The position numbers and the translations under genes are program-made. A DNA stretch of 42,106 nucleotides from Anaerolineales bacterium. Lineage in GTDB: Bacteria; Chloroflexota; Anaerolineae; Anaerolineales; Villigracilaceae. Below the pieces are notes generated by a model, which ran no database searches, had not been told where the DNA came from, and was given only the letters and a program-made list of their open reading frames with translations. Positions 5,816-14,331 of the stretch are shown here, piece by piece (within the stretch, counting starts at the first letter, position 1; each line of letters opens with the position of its first letter). The stretch covers positions 1 through 42,106 of the forward strand of contig JAEURC010000036.1 in NCBI GenBank assembly GCA_016789025.1, in the 5' to 3' direction.

Positions 5816-8359
5816 ATGACCACATTCAAGAGATTTATCACATTGGGGGTCGCTACTTCATTAATTCTTTATGGTTGTATCACGCGCCCAACAGCAACAC
5901 CAGAGGATATTACAGAGCCTGCAAACTTTTCAGGCGATATTCCATCGGTTGGCTTGGCGGTTGTGGCGGTCAATGGCACAACTGTGTTCAACACGGTTGG
6001 ACAAACAATCAACTACTCTTATTCAGTGAAAAACACTGGTAACCCAACGCTTACCGGCCCCGTAACGGTTGCGGATAACAGAACGACTCCACCCGTTTGC
6101 GTGGCGGTTAATACCGTGGGGAATTTCGATAATAACCTCGACAAAGACGAGACTGTCACCTGCACATCGGCATACACCATTACGCAGAACGACCTCAACG
6201 CCGGTTCGGTGGCGAGTACCGCCACAGCGCAGGTCGGTGGAATCACCTCGAATACAGCCACCACCACCGTGCCAATGGCGGCAGTGAACAAGACGCTTAC
6301 AGTGACAGTTACGCCAAGTACAACAACCTACAACGCGGCGGGGCAGATCATCACCTACTCGTATGGCGTAAAAAACACCGGCGCGGCTGCTATCGGCCCC
6401 GATCAATTCAAGGTGACCGACAGCAGGCAAACCGCGCCAATCAACTGCGACATTGCCAACCGCACGCTGGGTCCCGGCGAATCGATCTCATGCTCGGCGC
6501 AATACACCGTCACGCAAGCAGACCTGAGCGCGATAGACATCACGAATACGGTCACCGCCTCGGGCGGAGGCGTTACGTCACCAGCAATCACTAGCGTGGT
6601 CGCAAAAGGCGTCATCACCGGCGGCAATTACACCAAAGGCTCGAATATTTCACACACGGTGGTCAGCGGCGAATGGCTATATCAGATCGCTCGCTGTTAT
6701 GGCGCGGATATCAACGCGACGCTTGCCGCCAACCCGCAGATTCCAAACCTGCATTACATCCTGCCCGCAATGACCGTGAACGTTCCCAACATCGGCTCAA
6801 AAGGGACGATCTTCGGACCTCCCTGCGCGGGATACTACGTGGCGCAAATTGGCGACACATGGGAAAACATCGCTACCAGATTCAATGCGGATGTAGTCGT
6901 TCTGAAAGCCGCAAACAGGACCATCGTCTCTCCCTCCCTGGGGAACTGCCTCAAGATCCCGTTGAATTCTGCCGGGGGAGCCACGCCGGCTCAAACCGCG
7001 ATCACAGCCTGCCCCTCCACTTCACCGGTCACGCCCCAGCCCGGAACAGATATTCGCATCAACTTCCCCTCTGGGAGCACCGGCACAACCGTGGTTGGTT
7101 CGGTCACCGGCACAGCGAGTGTCCGCTATTTGCTGGCGGTTACACAAGGACAAACACTCACGGTAAAACTAACGGGTCCCGCGAACATTCTCACCATTGG
7201 CATCACCGCCGCAGGTGGAACCGTGCTCAAGGCGCAAGACGCCAACCCGACATTCACGGGAACCGTTCCCACCTCAGGCGACACCATCATCACTGTCACC
7301 GGTACCGATGCTTCCACCAAACAATTCTCGCTCGAAGTATCGGCGGTAACCCCGGCAACAACCTCCTTCGAACGCGTGGCAGACGTCAACACCGGACCTC
7401 CAAACTCCGACCCGGCGTTCCTCGCAAACTTCAACGGGCAGTTATTCTTCCGCGCCACAGGCAACAACAACGCCGGCGCCGAACTGTGGAGATATGATCC
7501 AACCACGAAACTTCCCACCATCGCCGACGATATTAACCCGGGTCCCACCGGCTCCGACCCTGCTTACCTCACCTCGTATAACGGCGCGTTATATTTCAGG
7601 GCAAACGGCGGCGACGGCAACGGCGCGGAACTCTGGCGCTGGAACGGCTCCGATTCCGGCAGGGTTGCCGAGATCAACGCCGGCGCGGCGGACGCAAACC
7701 CCGCTTACCTGACCGTGTTCAACAACTTCCTCTACTTCAGCGCGACAGGTTCGGATGGCAAAGGAAATGAACTATGGCGCACAGACGGCACTTCCACCCA
7801 GTTGATCGCAGACATCAACGGGTCGGGCGATTCGAACCCCTCGCATTTAGCGGTATTCAACAACGCCTTATATTTCAGCGCCGTCAGCACAGATGGCAAA
7901 GGCGTGGAGTTGTATAAGTTCGACGGCGTCACCGCCCCCGTCCGCGTGAGCGACATCAACCCCGAGGCGGGCAACGCCAACCCCGCCTACCTCGCGTCAT
8001 TCAACAACGCCCTATATTTCAGCGCCATCAGCAACGACGCCAAAGGCATCGAGTTGTGGAAATACGATGGCACGAATAGCCCCGTCCGCGTGAGCGATAT
8101 CAACCCCGAGGCTGGCGATGCCGCCCCATCCTTCCTCACCGTATTCAATGGCTCGTTATATTTCAGCGCCATCAGCAACGACGGGAAAGGAATTGAATTA
8201 TGGAAGTTCGACGGCGCCTCCCCAAAACTCGTCGGCGATGTAAACCCGGCGGGCAACGACGGACCTGCGTATCTGGTCGTCTTCAACAACGAATTGCTCT
8301 TCCAGGCAAACGGCAACGATAACGCCGGCGTCGAACTCTGGAAACTCAAAGGACAATGA
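5816..8359 (+). CDS. Mosaic secreted lipoprotein: DUF11-like repeats, two LysM domains, ELWxxDGT propeller repeats
   Basis: 847 residues from the ATG at 5816. The signal peptide ends in LYGC (Cys21). Two DUF11-like repeats (VFNTVGQTINYSYSVKNTG; TYNAAGQIITYSYGVKNTG) are followed by two LysM-like domains (SGEWLYQIARCYGADINATLAANP; GDTWENIATRFNADVVVLKAAN), a PPC-like beta sandwich, and about eight ELWxxDGT-type units of ~50 residues (ELWRYDPT, ELWRWNGS, ELWRTDGT, ELYKFDGV, ELWKYDGT, ELWKFDGA, ELWKLKG). LysM domains bind glycans; the repeats probably form a propeller. An alternative start at 5765 would be leaderless, but the signal peptide favours 5816, which follows AAAGGG and GGAGG. Role is likely cell-surface binding or structure; substrate unknown. 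Confidence 0.8.
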   Translation: MTTFKRFITLGVATSLILYGCITRPTATPEDITEPANFSGDIPSVGLAVVAVNGTTVFNTVGQTINYSYSVKNTGNPTLTGPVTVADNRTTPPVCVAVNTVGNFDNNLDKDETVTCTSAYTITQNDLNAGSVASTATAQVGGITSNTATTTVPMAAVNKTLTVTVTPSTTTYNAAGQIITYSYGVKNTGAAAIGPDQFKVTDSRQTAPINCDIANRTLGPGESISCSAQYTVTQADLSAIDITNTVTASGGGVTSPAITSVVAKGVITGGNYTKGSNISHTVVSGEWLYQIARCYGADINATLAANPQIPNLHYILPAMTVNVPNIGSKGTIFGPPCAGYYVAQIGDTWENIATRFNADVVVLKAANRTIVSPSLGNCLKIPLNSAGGATPAQTAITACPSTSPVTPQPGTDIRINFPSGSTGTTVVGSVTGTASVRYLLAVTQGQTLTVKLTGPANILTIGITAAGGTVLKAQDANPTFTGTVPTSGDTIITVTGTDASTKQFSLEVSAVTPATTSFERVADVNTGPPNSDPAFLANFNGQLFFRATGNNNAGAELWRYDPTTKLPTIADDINPGPTGSDPAYLTSYNGALYFRANGGDGNGAELWRWNGSDSGRVAEINAGAADANPAYLTVFNNFLYFSATGSDGKGNELWRTDGTSTQLIADINGSGDSNPSHLAVFNNALYFSAVSTDGKGVELYKFDGVTAPVRVSDINPEAGNANPAYLASFNNALYFSAISNDAKGIELWKYDGTNSPVRVSDINPEAGDAAPSFLTVFNGSLYFSAISNDGKGIELWKFDGASPKLVGDVNPAGNDGPAYLVVFNNELLFQANGNDNAGVELWKLKGQ

Positions 8360-8375
8360 ACCAATAAAACCGATC

Positions 8376-8406
8376 AAAAAGCCCTCGCAAACTCGAGGGC
8401 TTTTTT
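8376..8406 (+). terminator. Intrinsic terminator after the LysM lipoprotein gene
   Basis: A 12-bp stem AAAAAGCCCTCG (8376-8387) / CGAGGGCTTTTT (8394-8405) with a 6-nt loop, followed by six T. It starts 16 nt after the stop codon. Confidence 0.88.
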
Positions 8407-8428
8407 GATTCACTCCCCTTACGCAGAA

Positions 8429-8483
8429 CGTCCCGAAGGTTTCCTTGAAAGTACCTTGTTGAGCCAAACCAACCTTCGGGACG
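8429..8483. repeat. Inverted-repeat element
   Basis: CGTCCCGAAGGTT (8429-8441) and AACCTTCGGGACG (8471-8483) are perfect 13-bp arms around 29 nt. The core CCCGAAGG/CCTTCGGG resembles the GTCCCGAACC hairpin of the alaS terminator. 8484-8564 holds no further clear signal; an AAGGAG at 8526 is too far from the next start to serve it. Confidence 0.6.
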
Positions 8484-8564
8484 GTGCGTAACATCAGTGA
8501 TTCAAACGCAATGAGGTAAGCCATTAAGGAGTAATAACCAAACCCAAAAAAGCGTCGTAACGGC

Positions 8565-9563
8565 ATGAAAAAATTACGCGCCGCCAATTTCATCCTCCTG
8601 ATGGGATTCCTACTCTTGAGCTCCTGCGGGACGACAAACAACGCCTCCTCCCCAACCGCCACGCCCATTCCCCATCCGCTATCCATCGATGCCATGCGCG
8701 CGCGCGACTACCCCGGCAGCGACGTGGTGATTGAAACCACGCTCGACCCCGGCGTAAACTACAACCGCTACATCGTTTCCTATCTCTCCGAGGGACTCAA
8801 AATCTACGCGCTGATGACCGTGCCCAACGGAGAAAAACCCGCAAACGGCTGGCCCGTTGTCATCTTCAATCATGGCTACATCCCGCCCGATGTATATGTA
8901 ACAACTGAACGCTACATCGCCTACGTGGACCTCATCGCCCGCAACGGATATATCGTCTTCCGCTCCGATTATCGCGGGCATGGAAATTCCGAAGGCAACG
9001 CTCTGGGCGGATACAGCCGACCCGATTACACCGTAGATATCTTGAACGCGGTCGCTTCGATGAAACGCTATCCCGGCGCCGACCCGAACCGCATCGGCAT
9101 GTGGGGACATTCCATGGGCGGGTACATCACATTGCGCTCGATGGTCATCACGAAAGATATCAAAGCCGGCGTGATCTGGGCGGGCGTTGTCGGCTCTTAC
9201 CCAGACCTTTTGTACAACTGGCGGCGCGGCACCGGCGCGTCTCCCGACTCATCGCCGCGCCCCGGCTCATGGCGTTCGACATTTGTAGAGCAATATGGCT
9301 CGCCGGAACAAAACCCCGAATTCTGGAACTCCATCTCGGCGAATTCATATCTGGCAGACATCTCCGGTCCCATTCAATTACATCACGGCACAAACGATAC
9401 CGATGTGCCCCTGCTTTTTTCGGAAAACCTGTTCTTTCAGATGCTGGACGCTCAACAATACGTGGAGCTTTATAAATACGAGGGCGACAACCACAACATC
9501 TCGAATTATTTCAGTACGGCAATGCAAAGGACGATCGAGTTCTTCGACCGGTATTTGAAATGA
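8565..9563 (+). CDS. Secreted lipoprotein alpha/beta hydrolase (S9-like peptidase/esterase fold)
   Basis: 332 residues. MKKLRAANFILLMGFLLLSSCG is a lipoprotein signal (LSSC). A Thr/Pro linker follows, then an alpha/beta hydrolase core: oxyanion region PVVIFNHGYIPP, nucleophile elbow GHSMGG (Ser near residue 183), acid Asp in HHGTNDTDVP and His in GDNHNIS near the C-terminus. The strand order and IGMWGHSMGGYITLRSM resemble dienelactone hydrolase and prolyl-oligopeptidase-like esterases. It is probably an extracytoplasmic esterase or peptidase; the substrate cannot be read from sequence. No strong Shine-Dalgarno sequence precedes the ATG. Confidence 0.85.
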   Translation: MKKLRAANFILLMGFLLLSSCGTTNNASSPTATPIPHPLSIDAMRARDYPGSDVVIETTLDPGVNYNRYIVSYLSEGLKIYALMTVPNGEKPANGWPVVIFNHGYIPPDVYVTTERYIAYVDLIARNGYIVFRSDYRGHGNSEGNALGGYSRPDYTVDILNAVASMKRYPGADPNRIGMWGHSMGGYITLRSMVITKDIKAGVIWAGVVGSYPDLLYNWRRGTGASPDSSPRPGSWRSTFVEQYGSPEQNPEFWNSISANSYLADISGPIQLHHGTNDTDVPLLFSENLFFQMLDAQQYVELYKYEGDNHNISNYFSTAMQRTIEFFDRYLK

Positions 9564-9683
9564 TGGAAGTATCTACGCCGAGAACAAAACCCGATCCATA
9601 AGCAAGCGCAAAGCGGACTTTGGGGCACAACCAGCGAGAGATTCAGGGGATATTGAGAAAGTTACATAGGAAGAATCGTTATC

Positions 9684-9712
9684 TTGATGCGCCGATGGGC
9701 ATGTGCTATAAA
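9684..9712 (+). promoter_or_regulatory. Promoter of the matrixin-like gene
   Basis: TTGATG (9684-9689), a 17-bp spacer and TATAAA (9707-9712). The predicted start is near 9719, giving a ~21-nt leader with CGGAGG at 9727-9732. Confidence 0.7.
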
Positions 9713-9739
9713 AGGGAAATCTTTCACGGAGGTTTCGTC

Positions 9740-11071
9740 ATGCGCCCGCCCAACCGCTTGAATTTCTTCAAGGGAATGATCGTTCTCGCTCTTGTTTCCA
9801 TTGCGTGTGGAAACTTCACAGCCAGCCCTGTCACGTATCGCTACGATGACTTGCCCGTCCCCGGAAACGAAAGCGCGGCATTCTCAGAATATCGCGCCAT
9901 CTCGCAATGGAACAAGCTGGGTATTGCCTATTTCTTCGTTAATGGCACAAGCGCGTTATCCGGCAACGAGGAGCAGGAGGTGGTACGACAGGCTTTTGCA
10001 GTGTGGGCGCAATCAACGCCGCTCACATTTACCGAAGTTGCCAGCAGTTCACAAGCGGACATTGTCATCGGCTGGGCAGAAGGCGAACACGGGGACGGCG
10101 ATCCCTTTGATGGGTCGGGCGACGTGCTGGCTCACGCATCCTTCCCAAATCCCTATGAAGACCGTCAGGTATTCCTCCATTTCGACGATGCGGAACGCTG
10201 GGTAAACAGCGACACGCGCAACGTGGACTTGCTCACTGTTGCCGCGCACGAGATCGGTCACACCTTGGGGCTGGGTCACAGCAACGACTCGAACGCGTTG
10301 ATGTACCCCAGTTACAGCGGACCGCATCGCTTTCTCGGGAACGACGATATCGCCGGCGCGCAAAGCCTGTACGGTGTGGCAAGCGCCCCACCGCCTGCGC
10401 CAGATGTCCCTGCGGAAGACGCGCCGCCTCCCAGCGCGGAGGATGATTCAGACCGGGATGGAATCTCCGACCGTGACGAGGTTCTCGTCACCGGCACCGA
10501 TCCAAATAACGCAGATAGCGACAACGATGGATTGAACGACGGCGTGGAAGTTGTCAACCGCATGAATCCGCTGGATGCCGACATGGATCGCGATGGCGTG
10601 AACGACGGGCAGGAAGTTGCCGCCGGCACGAATCCGTTCTTCCCCGAGCAGGCAGACGTGTCGCCTGAACTGGAAGACGAAGTCAGCGATTTTTTAACCG
10701 AGGCAATCGAGTTGCAGATTCAGGCATATCGAAACAGCGACGCGTCGATCGCCTCTTCGATCATGGCAGGCGATATTCTTGAAAATCTTTTTGCAGAAAT
10801 CGACGCGCTCAACCAACAGGGACTGGTGTCGATCTCGGAGGTCGATTATTACAATAGCTTCATCAATGATATTCGCGTGATCAGCAACGCTCATCTCGAG
10901 GTGGATACCTGCGAAGTGTGGACGATCACCGTCTATCGCCGCGCGGACGGGCAGGCAGTTTCAAGCGACGGTCCCATGCTGTTGCCGCAGACGATCACGA
11001 TTCAAAAGCTCGACGCAGGCTGGTTCATCACCGCGGTGAATTTTTTTGACGCTCCCGCGTTTTGCAATTAA
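9740..11071 (+). CDS. Matrixin-like (M10) zinc metalloprotease lipoprotein with calcium-binding repeats
   Basis: 443 residues. I chose the ATG at 9740 because CGGAGG lies 7 nt upstream and a lipoprotein signal (VSIAC, Cys23) follows at once; longer frames would bury it. The catalytic domain carries HEIGHTLGLGH with zinc ligands His170, His174 and His180, and the Met-turn in NALMYPSY (Met188). A Pro/Ala linker leads to three thrombospondin-3-like calcium loops (DSDRDGISDRDE, DSDNDGLNDGVE, DMDRDGVNDGQE). The last ~110 residues form an alpha+beta domain with TCEVWTITVYRR and GWFITAVNFF, similar in feel to SnoaL/IMS-type folds but unassigned. No propeptide cysteine switch is obvious. It is probably an extracellular Ca-stabilised protease anchored to the membrane. 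Confidence 0.85.
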   Translation: MRPPNRLNFFKGMIVLALVSIACGNFTASPVTYRYDDLPVPGNESAAFSEYRAISQWNKLGIAYFFVNGTSALSGNEEQEVVRQAFAVWAQSTPLTFTEVASSSQADIVIGWAEGEHGDGDPFDGSGDVLAHASFPNPYEDRQVFLHFDDAERWVNSDTRNVDLLTVAAHEIGHTLGLGHSNDSNALMYPSYSGPHRFLGNDDIAGAQSLYGVASAPPPAPDVPAEDAPPPSAEDDSDRDGISDRDEVLVTGTDPNNADSDNDGLNDGVEVVNRMNPLDADMDRDGVNDGQEVAAGTNPFFPEQADVSPELEDEVSDFLTEAIELQIQAYRNSDASIASSIMAGDILENLFAEIDALNQQGLVSISEVDYYNSFINDIRVISNAHLEVDTCEVWTITVYRRADGQAVSSDGPMLLPQTITIQKLDAGWFITAVNFFDAPAFCN

Positions 11072-11198
11072 GGTTGAAAACTATACCGGTGCCGCAAAGT
11101 TCACTTTGTGTCTATGTTGCGCGCGGTTTGACGGAAACATATCCGCTCGCAAGGCAAACCTTGCAGTACTGCGATAGCGCAGGAAAGGCTCAGCTACG

Positions 11199-12923
11199 AT
11201 GAATATTAATTTCAACAAACGCTCCACACAGGTCGCCACCATCGCGTTGATCCTCTTGCTGTTCGTGTGTGGCGCGGCGATCCTGCTTGGCATCTTGTTC
11301 CGGTCCAGAAATGCCAGCCCTTCCTCCGCAACCGACACGCTCACTTCCACCTCGACATCCGCGCCAGCGTTCTCAGAAACGCCAACCGCCCGACCCACCT
11401 TTTTCCCCACATCGACTCCACTCCCAACATTTACCATCGTGGTTCTGCCCCCCGGCACGATCAAAAAGCCGACGCGCACTTTCACAGCCGTGTCGGCAGC
11501 CACCCGCACAAAGCCGCCAAGCGGGCCAACTTCGACGCCGACGCTAACTAAAACCTCCACATCGACATCGAATGCATCATCGTCAAACACGCCTGGCGGT
11601 CCGACTCCAACCGATACGATCACGCCCGGCGGTCCTACTTTAACGCCGTCCATTACCAATTCACCGACGCTGACCTCAAATGCGCCGACCGCCACCTCAA
11701 CGGCATCGGCAACATCCACGTCAACTGATGCGCCAACCCCGACGAACACAACCAGCGCGCCTGTTGGATCCGCCGTCTTCGCAGTGGGACCTGGCGGCGC
11801 GGATGTGATTCCTCACCAGATCGTGCGCGCTTCCAGTAATTTCCTCTATCTGTTTTCCAGCCAGGATTCGTCCTCGCTCTTGCGCGTGTATCGCACAAAC
11901 AACGCCGGCTTCCCCAACTCTGCCAGCGACTTCGCCGCCCCGATCACCGTCAACGAATCCAGCAGTCTGCTTTCTGTGGATGCGGTCTACAACGGCGGGA
12001 CGATCATCCACGTGTTGATCAACTTGCGCAACGGCGAGATCAAAGATTATCCGTTTGACACATCCACGAATTCGTTCAAGCCTGCCATCACGCTTGCTAC
12101 AGACGGCGGATCGGTGAGCGGTTCTCCGTATGTGGGAACCAGCGGCATCAGTGGAATGATGGAGCCAGGCGGCACTCTGCACGTCGGCTATTGGACGAAC
12201 AGCAACCATATTCTTCACCGCTCCTACACGTACAACAGCGGAGCGAACACACTCACTCCCACTGGCGACTTCACACAAGTGGATACGGCAGGCAACGCAA
12301 ATCATCCCTCCCTTGCCATTTCGCCAGCGAACAACTCCCTCACCGTGGCGTGGATATCTCAGGCTGTCAACCCACCGCAAATCCTCACCCGCACCCGCCA
12401 ATCGAATGGAACATGGGGTTCCATTGAAACCGCCAGCACATCTCCGGTGTGGACGAGCCCCTCCAATGGACTCAACATCGACCAAGGTCCGAGCCTGATC
12501 ATCGACTCGTCCGGCACGAAACACATGGCATACATTCAGGAATTCGACGCGTCTGTCGGCGATTATGGGCGTATTCATTACGTGAGCAATAACGGCTCTG
12601 GCTGGGCGGATCAGCCTCTCGCGGCATTCACGCACGATCCAGCCGTCGCCATTAACAGCAGTGGGCAGATTTACATCATCGGACATGGGCATCCGCTCAA
12701 TGCGACCTGCACATCCATGGACGATATTTGCACCATACGGAAAAACGGCGCAAGTTGGAATAACCCCGTTCTGTTTGCCTCGCCCCCAAGCGGATTCTCC
12801 TTCGACGCCAGCCCTTCCGTTAAATGGTCGGTCGTTGGATTCAACCGCGCGGACATCATCGAATTCGTCTTCTTCATGACTCCCTACGAAAGTCCCACGC
12901 TATATTACGGACGCTTCCCATAA
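11199..12923 (+). CDS. Membrane-anchored surface protein with Thr/Ser/Pro-rich stalk and propeller-like domain
   Basis: 574 residues. An N-terminal membrane helix (ATIALILLLFVCGAAILLGILF, residues 13-34) is followed by about 150 residues of Thr/Ser/Pro repeats (PTNTTSAPV, GGPTPTDTITPGG), a likely extended, possibly glycosylated stalk. The last 370 residues are beta-rich, with repeated motifs such as GTLHVGYWTNSNHILHRSY and GTKHMAYIQEFD, typical of sialidase/BNR-like six-bladed propellers, though Asp boxes are not clear. It is anchored by the helix rather than a lipobox Cys. Its stop codon overlaps the next start (TAATG), so the two are translationally coupled. Function unknown. 11072-11198 holds no terminator or clear promoter. 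Confidence 0.75.
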   Translation: MNINFNKRSTQVATIALILLLFVCGAAILLGILFRSRNASPSSATDTLTSTSTSAPAFSETPTARPTFFPTSTPLPTFTIVVLPPGTIKKPTRTFTAVSAATRTKPPSGPTSTPTLTKTSTSTSNASSSNTPGGPTPTDTITPGGPTLTPSITNSPTLTSNAPTATSTASATSTSTDAPTPTNTTSAPVGSAVFAVGPGGADVIPHQIVRASSNFLYLFSSQDSSSLLRVYRTNNAGFPNSASDFAAPITVNESSSLLSVDAVYNGGTIIHVLINLRNGEIKDYPFDTSTNSFKPAITLATDGGSVSGSPYVGTSGISGMMEPGGTLHVGYWTNSNHILHRSYTYNSGANTLTPTGDFTQVDTAGNANHPSLAISPANNSLTVAWISQAVNPPQILTRTRQSNGTWGSIETASTSPVWTSPSNGLNIDQGPSLIIDSSGTKHMAYIQEFDASVGDYGRIHYVSNNGSGWADQPLAAFTHDPAVAINSSGQIYIIGHGHPLNATCTSMDDICTIRKNGASWNNPVLFASPPSGFSFDASPSVKWSVVGFNRADIIEFVFFMTPYESPTLYYGRFP

Positions 12924-13516
12924 TGCAGAAACTCATTTCAGTCGTTGGCGCGAGCGGCGTGGGCAAAACGACGTTCGTCAACGCGCTGGCGAAAACTGGA
13001 AATTTTGCGACCGCGTTTGAACAGCATGACGAGCGTCCGTTTCAGTCGCTGTTCAAGCAGGACAAAAAATACGCGCTCGCCAACCAGATGGATTACCTGC
13101 TCTTGCGCGCCGAACAGGAAAAGCAATTGCGCACAGAGGATAAAACGGGATTAATGGATGGCGGACTCGATCTTGACTTTCACGGATTCACCCGCCTCTT
13201 TCATCACCGCGGCTTGCTCGCTAACCCTGAATTTGATCTATGCCTGCGGCTTTATTCGCTAGCCCGCGAAGCGCTCCCTCCACCCGATCTCATCATCGTG
13301 CTGAGCGCGCCGCAAAAAATAATCGAAGGGAGACTCGCCTCCCGCAGGCGAATCAACATCGCGTCCGCGAAAGACGCGGAATTGATGGACACGTTCATCC
13401 GCGAATGGCTCGAGTCCGTTCCGCCTGAAAAAATCCTGCGCATTGACGCATTCAATGAAGATGAAAATTACTCCGGCGCGGTGAGTCAAATTCTTGAATG
13501 GATCGAATCGAGTTAG
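12923..13516 (+). CDS. Deoxynucleoside kinase-like P-loop protein
   Basis: 197 residues from the ATG in TAATG, overlapping the previous stop codon by one base. Walker A GASGVGKTT lies at residues 9-17. The order of blocks (P-loop, acidic MDGGLDLDFHGFTRLF, PDLIIVLSAP, then ASRRRIN lid) matches the deoxyadenosine/deoxycytidine kinase family, which phosphorylates salvaged deoxynucleosides. The usual DRS motif after the second strand is not seen in standard form (DGGLDLDF instead), so substrate choice is uncertain. Its coupling to a surface protein gene is unexpected. The stop codon overlaps that of the convergent sortase-like gene. Confidence 0.75.
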   Translation: MQKLISVVGASGVGKTTFVNALAKTGNFATAFEQHDERPFQSLFKQDKKYALANQMDYLLLRAEQEKQLRTEDKTGLMDGGLDLDFHGFTRLFHHRGLLANPEFDLCLRLYSLAREALPPPDLIIVLSAPQKIIEGRLASRRRINIASAKDAELMDTFIREWLESVPPEKILRIDAFNEDENYSGAVSQILEWIESS

Positions 13517-14151
13517 TGGAATCTCGACCCGCGCGGCATGGAAATCGGTTCGTCGGCGATCGGCTCGGCAAGGATGAACAACCTGCCCCACGAGAGATTT
13601 CCTTCGGCGTTGATGCAGGTTTGCAAAGTCACACCGCCCGGACGGTTGAACACCTCAAAGAAGAGTTGCGTTGACGATAGCCGCTCGCCGGTCTCAAGGT
13701 CTACAAAATTACTGGTGACGCTGTTGGGGCTGAGCGCCTGAAAACGCATGAACTCGCGGATAATATACGTTTCAATTCGGCCGTCGCCATAAATTAGGTA
13801 AATCCATTGCCCCTCATTCAATGAAGAGAAACTTTCGCCGGCGAGATAATTGTGCGCCAGCAGACCGGTGGTGTCATATTGCGAAGCCGCGCCAAACTGC
13901 GTAACGATATCCGGTTGAATGGAAACAAAAGCGGGACTGCCCTCAGGCTGGGATACGACCGGAAAGGCGAACACCTCCGGCGCGTAGACGCCGCGTAATT
14001 CATCCGCTTCGCCGTTCGTCACCTGCCAGATGAATTCCTCCAGCGGCGGGACTTCGCTCCCATCCAACGCCCGCGCAGGCGACGGAAGGATGAGGAATAT
14101 AACGGCAATAACCAAGAGCAGGCTTTGCAGACGCGCGCGTTGACGGTTCAT
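13513..14151 (-). CDS. Sortase-like secreted/anchored protein
   Basis: 212 residues. A membrane helix or signal (residues 8-28, LQSLLLVIAVIFLILPSPARA) precedes a compact domain that carries the sortase triad: His100 in GLLAHNYLAG, Cys179 in TLQTCI, which fits the TLxTC signature, and Arg190 in SWGRLFILAEP. Spacing and order match class E/F-like sortases, which cleave sorting signals or act as transpeptidases outside the membrane. No LPxTG-type substrate is seen in this window, so this may be an orphan sortase or a non-anchoring homologue. The start has TACAAT 7 nt upstream and no Shine-Dalgarno sequence. It converges on the kinase gene with 4 nt of overlap and no terminator between. Confidence 0.75.
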   Translation of the reverse strand: MNRQRARLQSLLLVIAVIFLILPSPARALDGSEVPPLEEFIWQVTNGEADELRGVYAPEVFAFPVVSQPEGSPAFVSIQPDIVTQFGAASQYDTTGLLAHNYLAGESFSSLNEGQWIYLIYGDGRIETYIIREFMRFQALSPNSVTSNFVDLETGERLSSTQLFFEVFNRPGGVTLQTCINAEGNLSWGRLFILAEPIADEPISMPRGSRFH

Positions 14152-14158
14152 GCAGGAA

Positions 14159-14186
14159 ATTGTAGAAGGCTCGTTGCAATCTACAA
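14159..14186 (-). promoter_or_regulatory. Leaderless promoter of the sortase-like gene
   Basis: On the minus strand TTGTAG (14181-14186), a 16-bp spacer and TACAAT (14159-14164), then 7 nt to the ATG at 14151. The start site would fall on or next to the start codon. Confidence 0.6.
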
Positions 14187-14223
14187 ATGCCCGGCGCGCG
14201 ATTCTTGATTACAGTTATGAAAT

Positions 14224-14323
14224 TTATCCGTTGGTACTGCGCTTGAGAAAGAAAAAAACGGATTCGAGAATTGTCATGTAGTACTTTTGGTCAAATTTGT
14301 GATTTAATATCCCCAACGGATAA
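14224..14323. repeat. Inverted repeat in the divergent intergenic region
   Basis: TTATCCGTTGG (14224-14234) and CCAACGGATAA (14313-14323) are perfect 11-bp arms 78 nt apart. The right arm overlaps the putative -10 of the plus-strand gene. It could be an operator pair, a mobile palindromic element or chance. Confidence 0.45.
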
Positions 14324-14324
14324 C
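14297..14324 (+). promoter_or_regulatory. Candidate leaderless promoter of the DUF4230-like gene
   Basis: TTGTGA (14297-14302), a 16-bp spacer and GATAAC (14319-14324), then 7 nt to the ATG at 14332. The -10 is weak (4 of 6), but the geometry equals that of other genes here and there is no Shine-Dalgarno sequence. Confidence 0.4.
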
Positions 14325-14331
14325 TTTTCCC

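Noticed and set aside
12824..12922. 33-codon extension of the kinase-like gene
   Set aside because: It lies inside the preceding gene; the TAATG overlap and immediate P-loop strand favour 12923.
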